This document shows positions 16,036 through 23,856 of a stretch of DNA of 64,000 bases, one piece after another. The number at the start of each line of letters is the position of its first letter. Position 1 is the first letter of the stretch. Both the position numbers and the translations under genes were made by a program. The notes under the pieces were generated by a model that was not told the origin of the DNA, did not search any database, and was given only the letters and a program-made list of their open reading frames with translations. The stretch is from Pseudomonas sp. Choline-02u-1 (GTDB taxonomy: Bacteria; Pseudomonadota; Gammaproteobacteria; Pseudomonadales; Pseudomonadaceae), in assembly GCF_002836515.1 (NCBI RefSeq), contig NZ_PJBC01000013.1, forward strand, positions 310,001 through 374,000, read 5' to 3'.

Positions 16036-16827
16036 TCAGGCGGCTTTGGGTTTCGGCGGAAATTTCGGCGCGTGCAAGCCCAACTGCATGCCCTGGCGGA
16101 CCATGGCCATGATGTCTTCATGGGCCACATCGAACAGGCGCTTGAGGTTGGGCAGGACAAAGTAAAGCGGTTGCAGAATGTCGATGCGATACGGCGTGCG
16201 CATGGCTTCCAGCGGATCGAAGAGCTGATGCTCGGGCTCGTCCGACAGGCAGTAAACGGTTTCTTTCGGCGAGGACAGAATCCCGCCGCCGTAGATGCGC
16301 TTGCCTTGCGGGGTGTCGACCAGGCCGAATTCGATGGTCATCCAATACAGCCGCGCCAGGTACACGCGTTCTTCCTTGGTCGCTTGCAGGCCAAGCTTGC
16401 CGTAGGTGTGGGTGAATTCAGCGAAGTACGGGTTGGTCAACAACGGGCAGTGGCCGAAGATCTCGTGAAAAATGTCTGGCTCTTGCAGATAGTCGAGTTC
16501 TTCGCGGGTACGGATGAACGTCGCGACAGGAAATTGCTTGCTGGCGAGCAATTCGAAAAAGGTCTGGAAGGGAATCAGCGCCGGTACCCGGGCGACCTGC
16601 CAGCCCGTGGTCTCGCCGAGGACTTTGTTGATCTCGGCCAGTTGCGGGATACGGTCGTGGGGCAGACCGAGTTTTTCGATACCGTCCAGGTATTCCTGGC
16701 ACGCGCGACCTTCAATCACCTTCAACTGGCGAGTGATCAGCGTGTTCCACACCGCATGTTCTTCGGCGGGGTAGTCGATAAAACCTTGCGCATCGGGCTC
16801 GCGAGCCACGTATTGCGTCTGCTTCAT
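16036..16827 (-). CDS. phhA: Phenylalanine-4-hydroxylase
   Basis: A 263-aa iron- and tetrahydropterin-dependent monooxygenase converting phenylalanine to tyrosine. Iron ligands are visible as His121 and His126 (HEIFGHCPLL) and Glu166 (WMTIEFGL). Length matches other bacterial monomeric phenylalanine hydroxylases. The ribosome site GGAGAG precedes the ATG at 16827. It leads phhA-phhB-aminotransferase and is divergent from phhR, its likely activator, with a TyrR-like box between the two genes. No good -24/-12 site was found upstream, consistent with the sigma-70-type activation reported for PhhR. Confidence 0.96.
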   Translation of the reverse strand: MKQTQYVAREPDAQGFIDYPAEEHAVWNTLITRQLKVIEGRACQEYLDGIEKLGLPHDRIPQLAEINKVLGETTGWQVARVPALIPFQTFFELLASKQFPVATFIRTREELDYLQEPDIFHEIFGHCPLLTNPYFAEFTHTYGKLGLQATKEERVYLARLYWMTIEFGLVDTPQGKRIYGGGILSSPKETVYCLSDEPEHQLFDPLEAMRTPYRIDILQPLYFVLPNLKRLFDVAHEDIMAMVRQGMQLGLHAPKFPPKPKAA

Positions 16828-16948
16828 GCTGCTCTCCTGCTAAGGGATTTGGTTTTTGTTATATCCAGCGATGGGAAAAGGAATACCGGAGAGTGGCGGG
16901 GCGTGCAGCATGTTGAAGCGCGTACACGTAGGAAAATTCGGCGACTTT

Positions 16949-16966
16949 CGTAAAGTTATCGTTACG
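16949..16966. promoter_or_regulatory. Candidate PhhR/TyrR box
   Basis: CGTAAA-GTTATC-GTTACG, an imperfect dyad matching the TyrR-type consensus TGTAAA-N6-TTTACA in 4 of 6 and 4 of 6 positions. It lies about 120 bp upstream of phhA and 270 bp upstream of phhR, where a divergent regulator would bind. Confidence 0.5.
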
Positions 16967-17004
16967 CTTTGTCGAGTAATGCGCATTTGCGGCGATTAGC
17001 GGGT

Positions 17005-17032
17005 TTGAAAAGCGCGGGGGCTGTCACATAAT
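17005..17032 (+). promoter_or_regulatory. Candidate sigma-70 promoter for phhR
   Basis: TTGAAA at 17005-17010 and CATAAT at 17027-17032 with a 16-bp spacer. Transcription from here would include the REPIN at 17104-17191 in the phhR 5' leader. Sequence match only. Confidence 0.4.
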
Positions 17033-17103
17033 CTTGACAATTATCTGCGTGCCTCGGCAGAAAAGCCTCGGCAGCGCACACCATTCGGCCCGGCATTATC
17101 CCT

Positions 17104-17191
17104 TGGGGAGCGGGCTTGCTCGCGAATGCGGTGGGTCAGTTGCATAAATGTCGACTGACAGGGACTCTTCGCGAGCAAGCCCGCTCCCACA
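17104..17191. repeat. REPIN in the phhR leader
   Basis: Arms at about 17107-17126 and 17168-17191 share the GAGCGGGCTTGCTCGCGAA core of the family at 6172, 51728 and 55780. The left arm begins GGGGAG rather than GTGGGAG. The element occupies most of the space between the candidate phhR promoter and the phhR start. Confidence 0.85.
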
Positions 17192-17234
17192 GCGGTGCGT
17201 GCATGGCACTTCATTTTCTATCGGGCCTTTTTCT

Positions 17235-18797
17235 ATGCGCATCAAAGTCCATTGCCAGAACCGCATCGGCATCCTGCGCGACATTCTCAATCTGCTGGTC
17301 GCGTACGGCATCAACGTTGCGCGCGGCGAGGTTGGCGGTGAGCACGGCAATGCGATCTATCTGCATTGCCCGAACCTGATCAACATCCAGTTCCAGGCGT
17401 TGCGCCCCAAGTTCGAGGCAATTGGAGGGGTCTTCGGTGTCAAGCGCGTCGGCCTCATGCCTAGCGAGCGTCGACACATGGAGTTGAACGCGTTGCTCGG
17501 TGCACTGGAGTTTCCGGTGCTGTCGATCGACATGGGCGGCTCGATCGTCGCGGCCAACCGCGCGGCGGCGCAGTTGCTCGGGGTGCGCGTCGATGAGGTG
17601 CCGGGGATTCCGCTGTCGCGCTACGCCGAGGATTTCGACCTGCCGGAACTGGTGCGCGCCAACAAGTCGCGAATCAACGGCATGCGAGTCAAGGTCAAGG
17701 GCGATATCTTTCTCGCCGACATTGCGCCGCTGCAATCGGAGCACGACGACAGCGAAGCCATGGCCGGCGCAGTGTTGACGCTGCACCGCGCCGACCGCGT
17801 CGGCGAGCGTATCTATAATGTGCGCAAGCAAGAGTTGCGCGGCTTCGACAGCATCTTCCAAAGCTCAAAAATCATGGCCGCCGTGGTCCGCGAAGCACGA
17901 CGCATGGCGCCGCTGGATGCGCCGCTATTAATAGAAGGCGAAACCGGCACCGGCAAGGAACTGCTCGCGCGCGCCTGCCACCTCGCCAGTCCGCGTGGCC
18001 AGTCACCGCTGATGGCGCTCAACTGCGCGGGGCTGCCGGAGTCGATGGCCGAGACCGAATTGTTCGGCTACGGCCCCGGCGCGTTCGAAGGTGCGCGGGC
18101 CGAAGGCAAGCTCGGTCTGCTGGAGTTGACCGCTGGCGGTACGTTGTTTCTCGACGGCGTCGGCGAGATGAGCCCGCGCTTGCAGGTCAAGCTGCTGCGC
18201 TTTCTTCAGGACGGTTGCTTCCGTCGCGTCGGCAGTGATGAAGAGGTCTATCTCGACGTGCGGGTGATCTGCGCCACCCAGGTGGACTTGTCCGAACTAT
18301 GCGCGCGGGGCGAGTTTCGTCAGGATCTTTATCACCGCTTGAACGTGCTGTCGCTGCACATTCCGCCGCTGCGCGAATGCCTCGACGGTTTGACGCCGCT
18401 GGTCGAACATTTCCTCGATCAGGCCAGTCGGCAGATCGGCTGTCCGCTGCCGAAACTGGCCCCGGCGGCGATGGATCGTCTCAGCCATTACCACTGGCCG
18501 GGCAATGTGCGGCAACTGGAGAACGTGCTGTTCCAGGCGGTTTCCTTGTGCGACGGTGGGAAGGTCAAGGCCGAACATATCCGCCTGCCGGATTACGGCG
18601 TGCGTCAGCCGCTTGGCGATTTTTCCCTGGACGGAAATCTCGACGAGATCGTCGGGCGCTTCGAGAAAGCGGTGCTGGAAAGGTTGTATTCCGAGCATCC
18701 GAGCAGTCGGCAACTGGGCAAGCGGCTGGGTGTTTCGCACACGACTATTGCCAACAAGTTGCGTGAGTATGAGGTGGGTAAAGACAGCGGAGCTTAA
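17235..18797 (+). CDS. phhR: Transcriptional regulator PhhR (TyrR type)
   Basis: A 520-aa activator of aromatic amino acid catabolism. An ACT domain at residues 1-75 (MRIKVHCQNRIGILRDILN) probably senses aromatic amino acids; a PAS domain follows at about 80-190. The AAA+ domain (about 205-430) has Walker A GETGTGKE and the arginine-finger region, but the sigma-54-contact loop reads GAFEGA instead of GAFTGA. The C-terminal HTH reads LGKRLGVSHTTIANKLR. Degenerate GAFTGA is typical of TyrR-like proteins that act with sigma-70. Start ATG 17235 matches the ACT N-terminus; the upstream open frame runs through a REPIN. Confidence 0.95.
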   Translation: MRIKVHCQNRIGILRDILNLLVAYGINVARGEVGGEHGNAIYLHCPNLINIQFQALRPKFEAIGGVFGVKRVGLMPSERRHMELNALLGALEFPVLSIDMGGSIVAANRAAAQLLGVRVDEVPGIPLSRYAEDFDLPELVRANKSRINGMRVKVKGDIFLADIAPLQSEHDDSEAMAGAVLTLHRADRVGERIYNVRKQELRGFDSIFQSSKIMAAVVREARRMAPLDAPLLIEGETGTGKELLARACHLASPRGQSPLMALNCAGLPESMAETELFGYGPGAFEGARAEGKLGLLELTAGGTLFLDGVGEMSPRLQVKLLRFLQDGCFRRVGSDEEVYLDVRVICATQVDLSELCARGEFRQDLYHRLNVLSLHIPPLRECLDGLTPLVEHFLDQASRQIGCPLPKLAPAAMDRLSHYHWPGNVRQLENVLFQAVSLCDGGKVKAEHIRLPDYGVRQPLGDFSLDGNLDEIVGRFEKAVLERLYSEHPSSRQLGKRLGVSHTTIANKLREYEVGKDSGA

Positions 18798-18882
18798 GAT
18801 CAAAAGATCGCAGCCTTCGGCAGCTCCTACATTTGGAACGCGGTTTCCTGTAGGAGCTGCGGAACGCTGCGATCTTTTGATC
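18798..18882. repeat. Palindromic repeat, GATCGCAGCC class
   Basis: GATCAAAAGATCGCAGC (18798-18814) and its exact complement (18866-18882) enclose inner arms containing GGCAGCTCCTAC and GTAGGAGCTGC. A second copy of the family lies at 62205-62292. It immediately follows the phhR stop and may act as its terminator. Confidence 0.85.
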
Positions 18883-18997
18883 TCTTGCCGCGAAGCGGCA
18901 TGACACCGCCGGTTTTTCGTCTTCTGCACATTTCAAATTCCCTTCGTAATTCGCTAAAGCCCTTTGTTTACCGGGCCTTCGCCTGCCAATAAAAAGT

Positions 18998-19014
18998 TGG
19001 TCTGCAAATTGCTT
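18998..19014 (+). promoter_or_regulatory. Sigma-54 promoter of the flgF operon
   Basis: TGGTCTG-CAAA-TTGCT, with GG (18999-19000) and GC (19011-19012) exactly 10 bases apart, a good match to TGGCACG-N4-TTGCT. It lies about 55 bp before the flgF start and fits the known RpoN control of flgFGHIJKL in Pseudomonas. Confidence 0.75.
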
Positions 19015-19069
19015 ATGGCTGAGCAGTACAGCGGTGGGCGGCAAACGTCCGGCATGCAGAGGAAACAGT

Positions 19070-19810
19070 GTGGACAAGTACCTTTATGTGGCAATGACCG
19101 GCGCCAGCCAGAACGCACTGGCGCAGCGGGCGCATGCCAACAACCTGGCGAACATTTCCACCAACGGCTTCCAGCGCGACCTTGAGCAGGCGCGTTCGAT
19201 GCCGGTGTTTGGTGACAGCTTTCCGGCGCGCGCGTTTGCCATGAGCGAACGTCCTGCCACCGACTTCACGCCGGGCTCGCTGGTGCAGACCGGGCGTGAA
19301 CTCGACGTCGCAGTATCAGGCAACGGTTTCATCGCCGTGCAAAACCCCAACGGTGGCGAGAGCTACGTGCGCACCGGCAGCCTGAACATCGACGCCCTCG
19401 GCGTACTGCGTGCCGGCAACGGCATGCCAGTCATCGGTAACGGCGGCCCGATCGCCGTGCCGCCGGAGCAACAGGTCGAAGTCGGCGAAGACGGCACCAT
19501 CAGCATTCGCGCGATGGGCGAAGGCCCGCGTGTCATGGCCGAAGTCGACCGGATCAAACTGGTCAACCCGGACATCAAGAACATGAACAAAGGCCTCGAC
19601 GGTTCGATTTACACCAAGGACGGCCAGCCGGCGCAAGCCGACGCCAACGTCAAACTGGTCTCGGGTTTCCTCGAGTCGAGCAACGTCAATGCCGTGGAAG
19701 AAATGACTTCGGTGCTGGCCCTGGCCAAGCAGTTCGAGTTGCACGTCAAGATGATGAACACCGCCAAAGACGACGACCAGGCCATGGCTCGGGTCTTGCA
19801 GATCAGCTAA
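19070..19810 (+). CDS. flgF: Flagellar proximal rod protein FlgF
   Basis: A 246-aa rod protein. The N-terminus MDKYLYVAMTGASQNALAQRAHANNLANIST and the C-terminal heptad region ending QAMARVLQIS are the conserved rod/hook helices, exported by the flagellar type III apparatus without cleavage. Start is GTG 19070, with AGAGGA 6 bases before it; the ORF extends upstream to 19034 but lacks a site there. First gene of flgFGHIJKL, behind a sigma-54 promoter. The usual upstream neighbours flgBCDE are not here; phhR precedes it instead. Confidence 0.95.
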   Translation: MDKYLYVAMTGASQNALAQRAHANNLANISTNGFQRDLEQARSMPVFGDSFPARAFAMSERPATDFTPGSLVQTGRELDVAVSGNGFIAVQNPNGGESYVRTGSLNIDALGVLRAGNGMPVIGNGGPIAVPPEQQVEVGEDGTISIRAMGEGPRVMAEVDRIKLVNPDIKNMNKGLDGSIYTKDGQPAQADANVKLVSGFLESSNVNAVEEMTSVLALAKQFELHVKMMNTAKDDDQAMARVLQIS

Positions 19811-19855
19811 TTATCAGAACGTCGCGCCGTAAAACAGGCGCACGAGGAGAATCGA

Positions 19856-20641
19856 ATGCTTCCGGCTCTATGGGTTGCCAAAACCGGTCTGTCCGCCCAG
19901 GACACTAACCTGACCACCATTTCCAACAACCTGGCGAACGTCTCGACCACGGGTTTCAAACGCGACCGTGCCGAGTTCCAGGACCTGCTGTATCAGATCA
20001 AGCGTCAGCCAGGCGCCCAATCGACCCAGGACAGCGAACTGCCGTCGGGTCTGCAAGTGGGTACCGGTGTGCGCATTGTCGGCACGCAGAAAAACTTCAC
20101 CGCCGGCAGCCTGCAAACCACCGAGCAGCCGCTGGACATGGCCATCGACGGTCGCGGTTTCTTCCAGATCCTGCAGCCGGACGGCACCACGTCCTACACC
20201 CGTGACGGTACTTTCCACCTCGACTCCAATGGCCAGATCGTCAACGCCAGCGGTTTCGCTCTGGAACCGGCGATCATCATCCCGAACGACGCGCAGACCT
20301 TCACCGTTGGCCGTGACGGCACCGTGTCGATCACCATCGCCGGCAACCCGGCCTCGCAAGTGATCGGCAACCTGCAGACCGCCGACTTCATCAACCCGGC
20401 CGGCCTGCAAGCCGTGGGCAACAACCTGTTCCTGGAAACCGCGGCTTCCGGCGCGCCGCAGATCGGCACCCCGGGCCTCAACGGTTTCGGTACCACGCTG
20501 CAGAACACCCTGGAAACCTCCAACGTCAGCACCGTTGAAGAGATGGTCAACATGATCACCACTCAACGCGCCTACGAGATGAACTCCAAGGTGATCTCCA
20601 CCGCCGACCAGATGCTCTCGTTCGTAACGCAGAATCTGTAA
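19856..20641 (+). CDS. flgG: Flagellar distal rod protein FlgG
   Basis: The 261-aa distal rod subunit, which assembles into the part of the rod crossing the P and L rings. Conserved N-terminus MLPALWVAKTGLSAQDTNLTTISNNLANVST and C-terminal NVSTVEEMVNMITTQRAYEMNSKVI, both forming the coiled rod core. Length is the family norm. Good ribosome site GAGGAG. It follows flgF by 45 bp in the same operon. Confidence 0.97.
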   Translation: MLPALWVAKTGLSAQDTNLTTISNNLANVSTTGFKRDRAEFQDLLYQIKRQPGAQSTQDSELPSGLQVGTGVRIVGTQKNFTAGSLQTTEQPLDMAIDGRGFFQILQPDGTTSYTRDGTFHLDSNGQIVNASGFALEPAIIIPNDAQTFTVGRDGTVSITIAGNPASQVIGNLQTADFINPAGLQAVGNNLFLETAASGAPQIGTPGLNGFGTTLQNTLETSNVSTVEEMVNMITTQRAYEMNSKVISTADQMLSFVTQNL

Positions 20642-20692
20642 TCCAGTCTTTGGGGCGGCCTGAGGTCGCCAGCAACACCGTGAGGTAGGGTC

Positions 20693-21388
20693 ATGAATCG
20701 CTTTGTATCTGTTCTGGCATTGAGTGGGGTCGTCTCGCTCGCGGGCTGCGTCGCTCCGACGCCCAAGCCCAATGACCCGTATTACGCCCCGGTGTTGCCG
20801 CGCACACCGTTGCCGGCTGCCGCCAACAACGGCTCGATCTATCAGGCCGGTTTCGAGCAGAACCTGTACAGCGACCGCAAGGCGTTCCGGGTCGGTGACA
20901 TCATCACCATCACCCTCAACGAGCGCACCCAGGCGAGCAAGAATGCCAACTCGCAGATGGACAAGAACAGCGACAACAGCATCGGTCTGACCTCGTTGTT
21001 CGGCTCCAGCCTGACCACCAACAACCCGATCGGTGGCGGCGACCTGAGCCTGAACGCCGGCTACAGCGCCGACCGTTCGACCAAGGGTGACGCCAAGTCC
21101 GGGCAGAGCAACAGCCTGACCGGTTCGATCACCGTGACCGTGGCCGACGTGCTGCCCAACGGCATTATTGCGGTGCGTGGCGAGAAGTGGCTGACGCTCA
21201 ATACCGGTGACGAACTGGTGCGCATCGCCGGCATGGTCCGCGCCGATGACATCGCGACCGACAACACCGTGTCGTCGACCCGTGTCGCCGATGCGCGCAT
21301 CACCTACTCGGGTACCGGCGCGTTTGCCGATACGAGTCAGCCAGGCTGGTTCGACCGTTTCTTCCTCAGCCCGCTGTTCCCTTTCTAG
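20693..21388 (+). CDS. flgH: Flagellar L-ring lipoprotein FlgH
   Basis: A 231-aa outer-membrane lipoprotein forming the L ring. A lipoprotein signal peptide ends in the lipobox LAGC (residues about 17-20). The domain pattern [21 protein letters not shown] and the C-terminal [13 protein letters not shown] are typical. flgI begins at the base after its stop, so the ring genes are translationally coupled. Confidence 0.96.
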   Translation: MNRFVSVLALSGVVSLAGCVAPTPKPNDPYYAPVLPRTPLPAAANNGSIYQAGFEQNLYSDRKAFRVGDIITITLNERTQASKNANSQMDKNSDNSIGLTSLFGSSLTTNNPIGGGDLSLNAGYSADRSTKGDAKSGQSNSLTGSITVTVADVLPNGIIAVRGEKWLTLNTGDELVRIAGMVRADDIATDNTVSSTRVADARITYSGTGAFADTSQPGWFDRFFLSPLFPF

Positions 21389-22504
21389 GTGGCTACGTTG
21401 AATCTGAAAAGCCTTATGGTGGCCGCGTTATTGATGTCTGCGGCGTTCACCGCACACGCCGAGCGGCTGAAAGACATCGCCAGCATTTCCGGTGTGCGTT
21501 CCAACCAGTTGATCGGTTACGGCCTGGTGGTCGGGCTTAACGGCACCGGTGACCAGACGACGCAGACCCCGTTCACCTTGCAGACCTTCAACAACATGCT
21601 CTCGCAGTTCGGCATCAAGGTGCCGCCGGGATCGGGCAACGTGCAATTGAAAAACGTCGCGGCGGTGTCGGTGAGTGCCGATCTGCCGGCGTTTGCCAAA
21701 CCGGGTCAGCAGGTCGACATCACTGTGTCCTCGATCGGTAACTCCAAGAGCCTGCGCGGCGGCACCTTGCTGTTGACGCCGCTCAAAGGTATCGACGGCA
21801 ACGTCTATGCAATCGCTCAGGGCAACCTGGTGGTCGGCGGTTTCGATGCCGAAGGCCGTGACGGTTCGAAGATTACCGTCAACGTTCCGTCGGCCGGTCG
21901 CATCCCTGGCGGTGCATCGGTGGAGCGTTCGGTGCCGAGCGGTTTCAACCAGGGCAACAGCCTGACGCTGAACCTCAACCGCTCCGACTTCACCACCGCC
22001 AAGCGCATCGTCGACAAGATCAACGACATGCTCGGCCCTGGCGTTGCGCAAGCCATCGACGGCGGCTCGATCCGTGTCACTGCGCCGCTGGATCCGAGCC
22101 AGCGCGTTGATTACCTGTCGATCCTGGAAAACCTCGAAGTCGATCCGGGTCAGGCGGTGGCGAAAGTCATCATCAACTCGCGCACCGGCACCATCGTCAT
22201 CGGCCAGAACGTGAAAGTGTCGCCGGCCGCCGTGACCCACGGCAGCCTGACCGTGACCATCACCGAAGACCCGATCGTCAGCCAGCCGGGTCCGCTGTCC
22301 AACGGCCAGACCGCCGTCGTGCCGCGCTCGCGGGTGAATGCCGAACAGGAAGCCAAGCCGATGTTCAAGTTCGGCCCGGGCACCACCCTCGACGAGATCG
22401 TCCGTGCGGTGAACCAGGTCGGCGCAGCACCGGGTGACCTGATGGCGATTCTCGAAGCTCTGAAGCAGGCCGGCGCGTTGCAAGCCGACCTGATCGTGAT
22501 CTGA
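21389..22504 (+). CDS. flgI: Flagellar P-ring protein FlgI
   Basis: A 371-aa periplasmic P-ring protein. A Sec signal peptide (about residues 1-24, cleavage after AFTAHA) is followed by the highly conserved [21 protein letters not shown]. The start is the GTG directly after the flgH TAG; an ATG nine codons later at 21416 would leave a shorter signal peptide. No strong ribosome site is visible, so coupling to flgH translation is likely. FlgA, which assembles this ring, is not in the window. Confidence 0.95.
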   Translation: MATLNLKSLMVAALLMSAAFTAHAERLKDIASISGVRSNQLIGYGLVVGLNGTGDQTTQTPFTLQTFNNMLSQFGIKVPPGSGNVQLKNVAAVSVSADLPAFAKPGQQVDITVSSIGNSKSLRGGTLLLTPLKGIDGNVYAIAQGNLVVGGFDAEGRDGSKITVNVPSAGRIPGGASVERSVPSGFNQGNSLTLNLNRSDFTTAKRIVDKINDMLGPGVAQAIDGGSIRVTAPLDPSQRVDYLSILENLEVDPGQAVAKVIINSRTGTIVIGQNVKVSPAAVTHGSLTVTITEDPIVSQPGPLSNGQTAVVPRSRVNAEQEAKPMFKFGPGTTLDEIVRAVNQVGAAPGDLMAILEALKQAGALQADLIVI

Positions 22505-22515
22505 GGCCGGCCACC

Positions 22516-23832
22516 ATGGATATGCGCAAAAGCGGTCTGGTCAGCAGCAGCGATTCGGGTTCGTACTCCGACCTCAATCGTCTGAATCAGCTCAAGGTCG
22601 GCGACAAGAACAGCGATGAAAACATGCGCAAGGTTGCGCAGGAATTCGAATCGCTGTTCCTTGGCGAGATGCTCAAGTCGATGCGTTCGGCCACCGAAGC
22701 GCTCGGCCAGGACAACCCGCTGAACACGCCGGCGGCCAAGCAATATCAGGAAATGTACGACCAGCAACTGGCGGTTTCCATGTCCCGGGAGGGCGGTGGT
22801 ATCGGCCTGGCCGACGTGCTGATGCGGCAGATGTCGAAGAACAAACCGATGGCCCCGGGCGAGGCTGCCGCCGCGTCCGCCGCCAAGCAGCAGGAAGCAC
22901 TGGCCAAGGCCGCCGCCGTGCCGACGCCGATTGCCGCCGGCACCGTTGCCACCCACGGTCCGCTGTCTCGCGTGAACGGCGAGCGGCCGTTGTGGGCGTC
23001 GCGTTCGGTGAATGCGCCGAACACCGATATTTCTCACCGCAACGACATGCAATTGATCAATCAGCGTCGCCTGGCTCTGCCGCCAAAACTGGCTGATCGC
23101 TTGCTCGCCGGTCTGGTGCCGTCGGCACCGAGTGCTGCCACTGCCAACACGTCGGCAGCTGCGACCAACGCCTTGCCGCAACGGGCTGCGACTACCGCCG
23201 TCACAGGCTCCGGCGCTTTGTACAACGGCGACTGGCTGGCCCGTGCCGAAGAGCAGAAAGCCGCTGGCGGGCAGATGCAGGTTTACGGCCGCGCCATGGC
23301 GCAGATTCCGCTGGCGCCGGCGAAGAAGGCCTTCAGTTCCGCTGACGAATTCGTCAACACCATGCTGCCGATGGCCAAGGAAGCCGCCGACCGCATCGGC
23401 GTCGACCCGCGTTATCTGGTGGCGCAAGCGGCACTGGAAACCGGCTGGGGCAAATCGGTCATGCGCGCCCAGGATGGCAGCAGCAGCCACAACCTGTTCG
23501 GCATCAAGGCGAGCAGCAACTGGAAGGGCGATTCGGCCCGGGCGATCACCAGCGAGTTCCGCAATGGCGCGATGGTCAAGGAGACGGCCGAGTTCCGTTC
23601 CTACGCCTCGTACAAGGACAGCTTCCACGATCTGGTGACGTTGCTGCAGAGCAACAATCGCTATCAAGAAGTGCTGAAGTCAGCCGATAACCCAGAACAG
23701 TTTGTACGCGAGTTGCAGAAGGCCGGTTACGCCACCGACCCGAACTACGCGACGAAGATTTCGCAAATTGCCAAGCAGATGAACAGTTTTGAAAACTACG
23801 CTGCGGCGGGTGTCTCCACCACGCCTTTATAA
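22516..23832 (+). CDS. flgJ: Flagellar rod-assembly muramidase FlgJ
   Basis: A 438-aa bifunctional protein. Residues 30-105 are the rod-scaffolding domain (FESLFLGEMLKSMRSATEAL). Residues 125-275 are an Ala/Pro/Thr-rich linker. Residues 280-430 are a glucosaminidase (GH73) domain with the catalytic Glu in QAALETGWGKS, which opens peptidoglycan for the rod. The linker is long compared with enteric FlgJ (about 313 aa in total), as is usual in Pseudomonas. Second-last structural gene before the hook-filament junction genes. Confidence 0.95.
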   Translation: MDMRKSGLVSSSDSGSYSDLNRLNQLKVGDKNSDENMRKVAQEFESLFLGEMLKSMRSATEALGQDNPLNTPAAKQYQEMYDQQLAVSMSREGGGIGLADVLMRQMSKNKPMAPGEAAAASAAKQQEALAKAAAVPTPIAAGTVATHGPLSRVNGERPLWASRSVNAPNTDISHRNDMQLINQRRLALPPKLADRLLAGLVPSAPSAATANTSAAATNALPQRAATTAVTGSGALYNGDWLARAEEQKAAGGQMQVYGRAMAQIPLAPAKKAFSSADEFVNTMLPMAKEAADRIGVDPRYLVAQAALETGWGKSVMRAQDGSSSHNLFGIKASSNWKGDSARAITSEFRNGAMVKETAEFRSYASYKDSFHDLVTLLQSNNRYQEVLKSADNPEQFVRELQKAGYATDPNYATKISQIAKQMNSFENYAAAGVSTTPL

Positions 23833-23856
23833 GGCACAGGTAATAAGGTCTGAACC

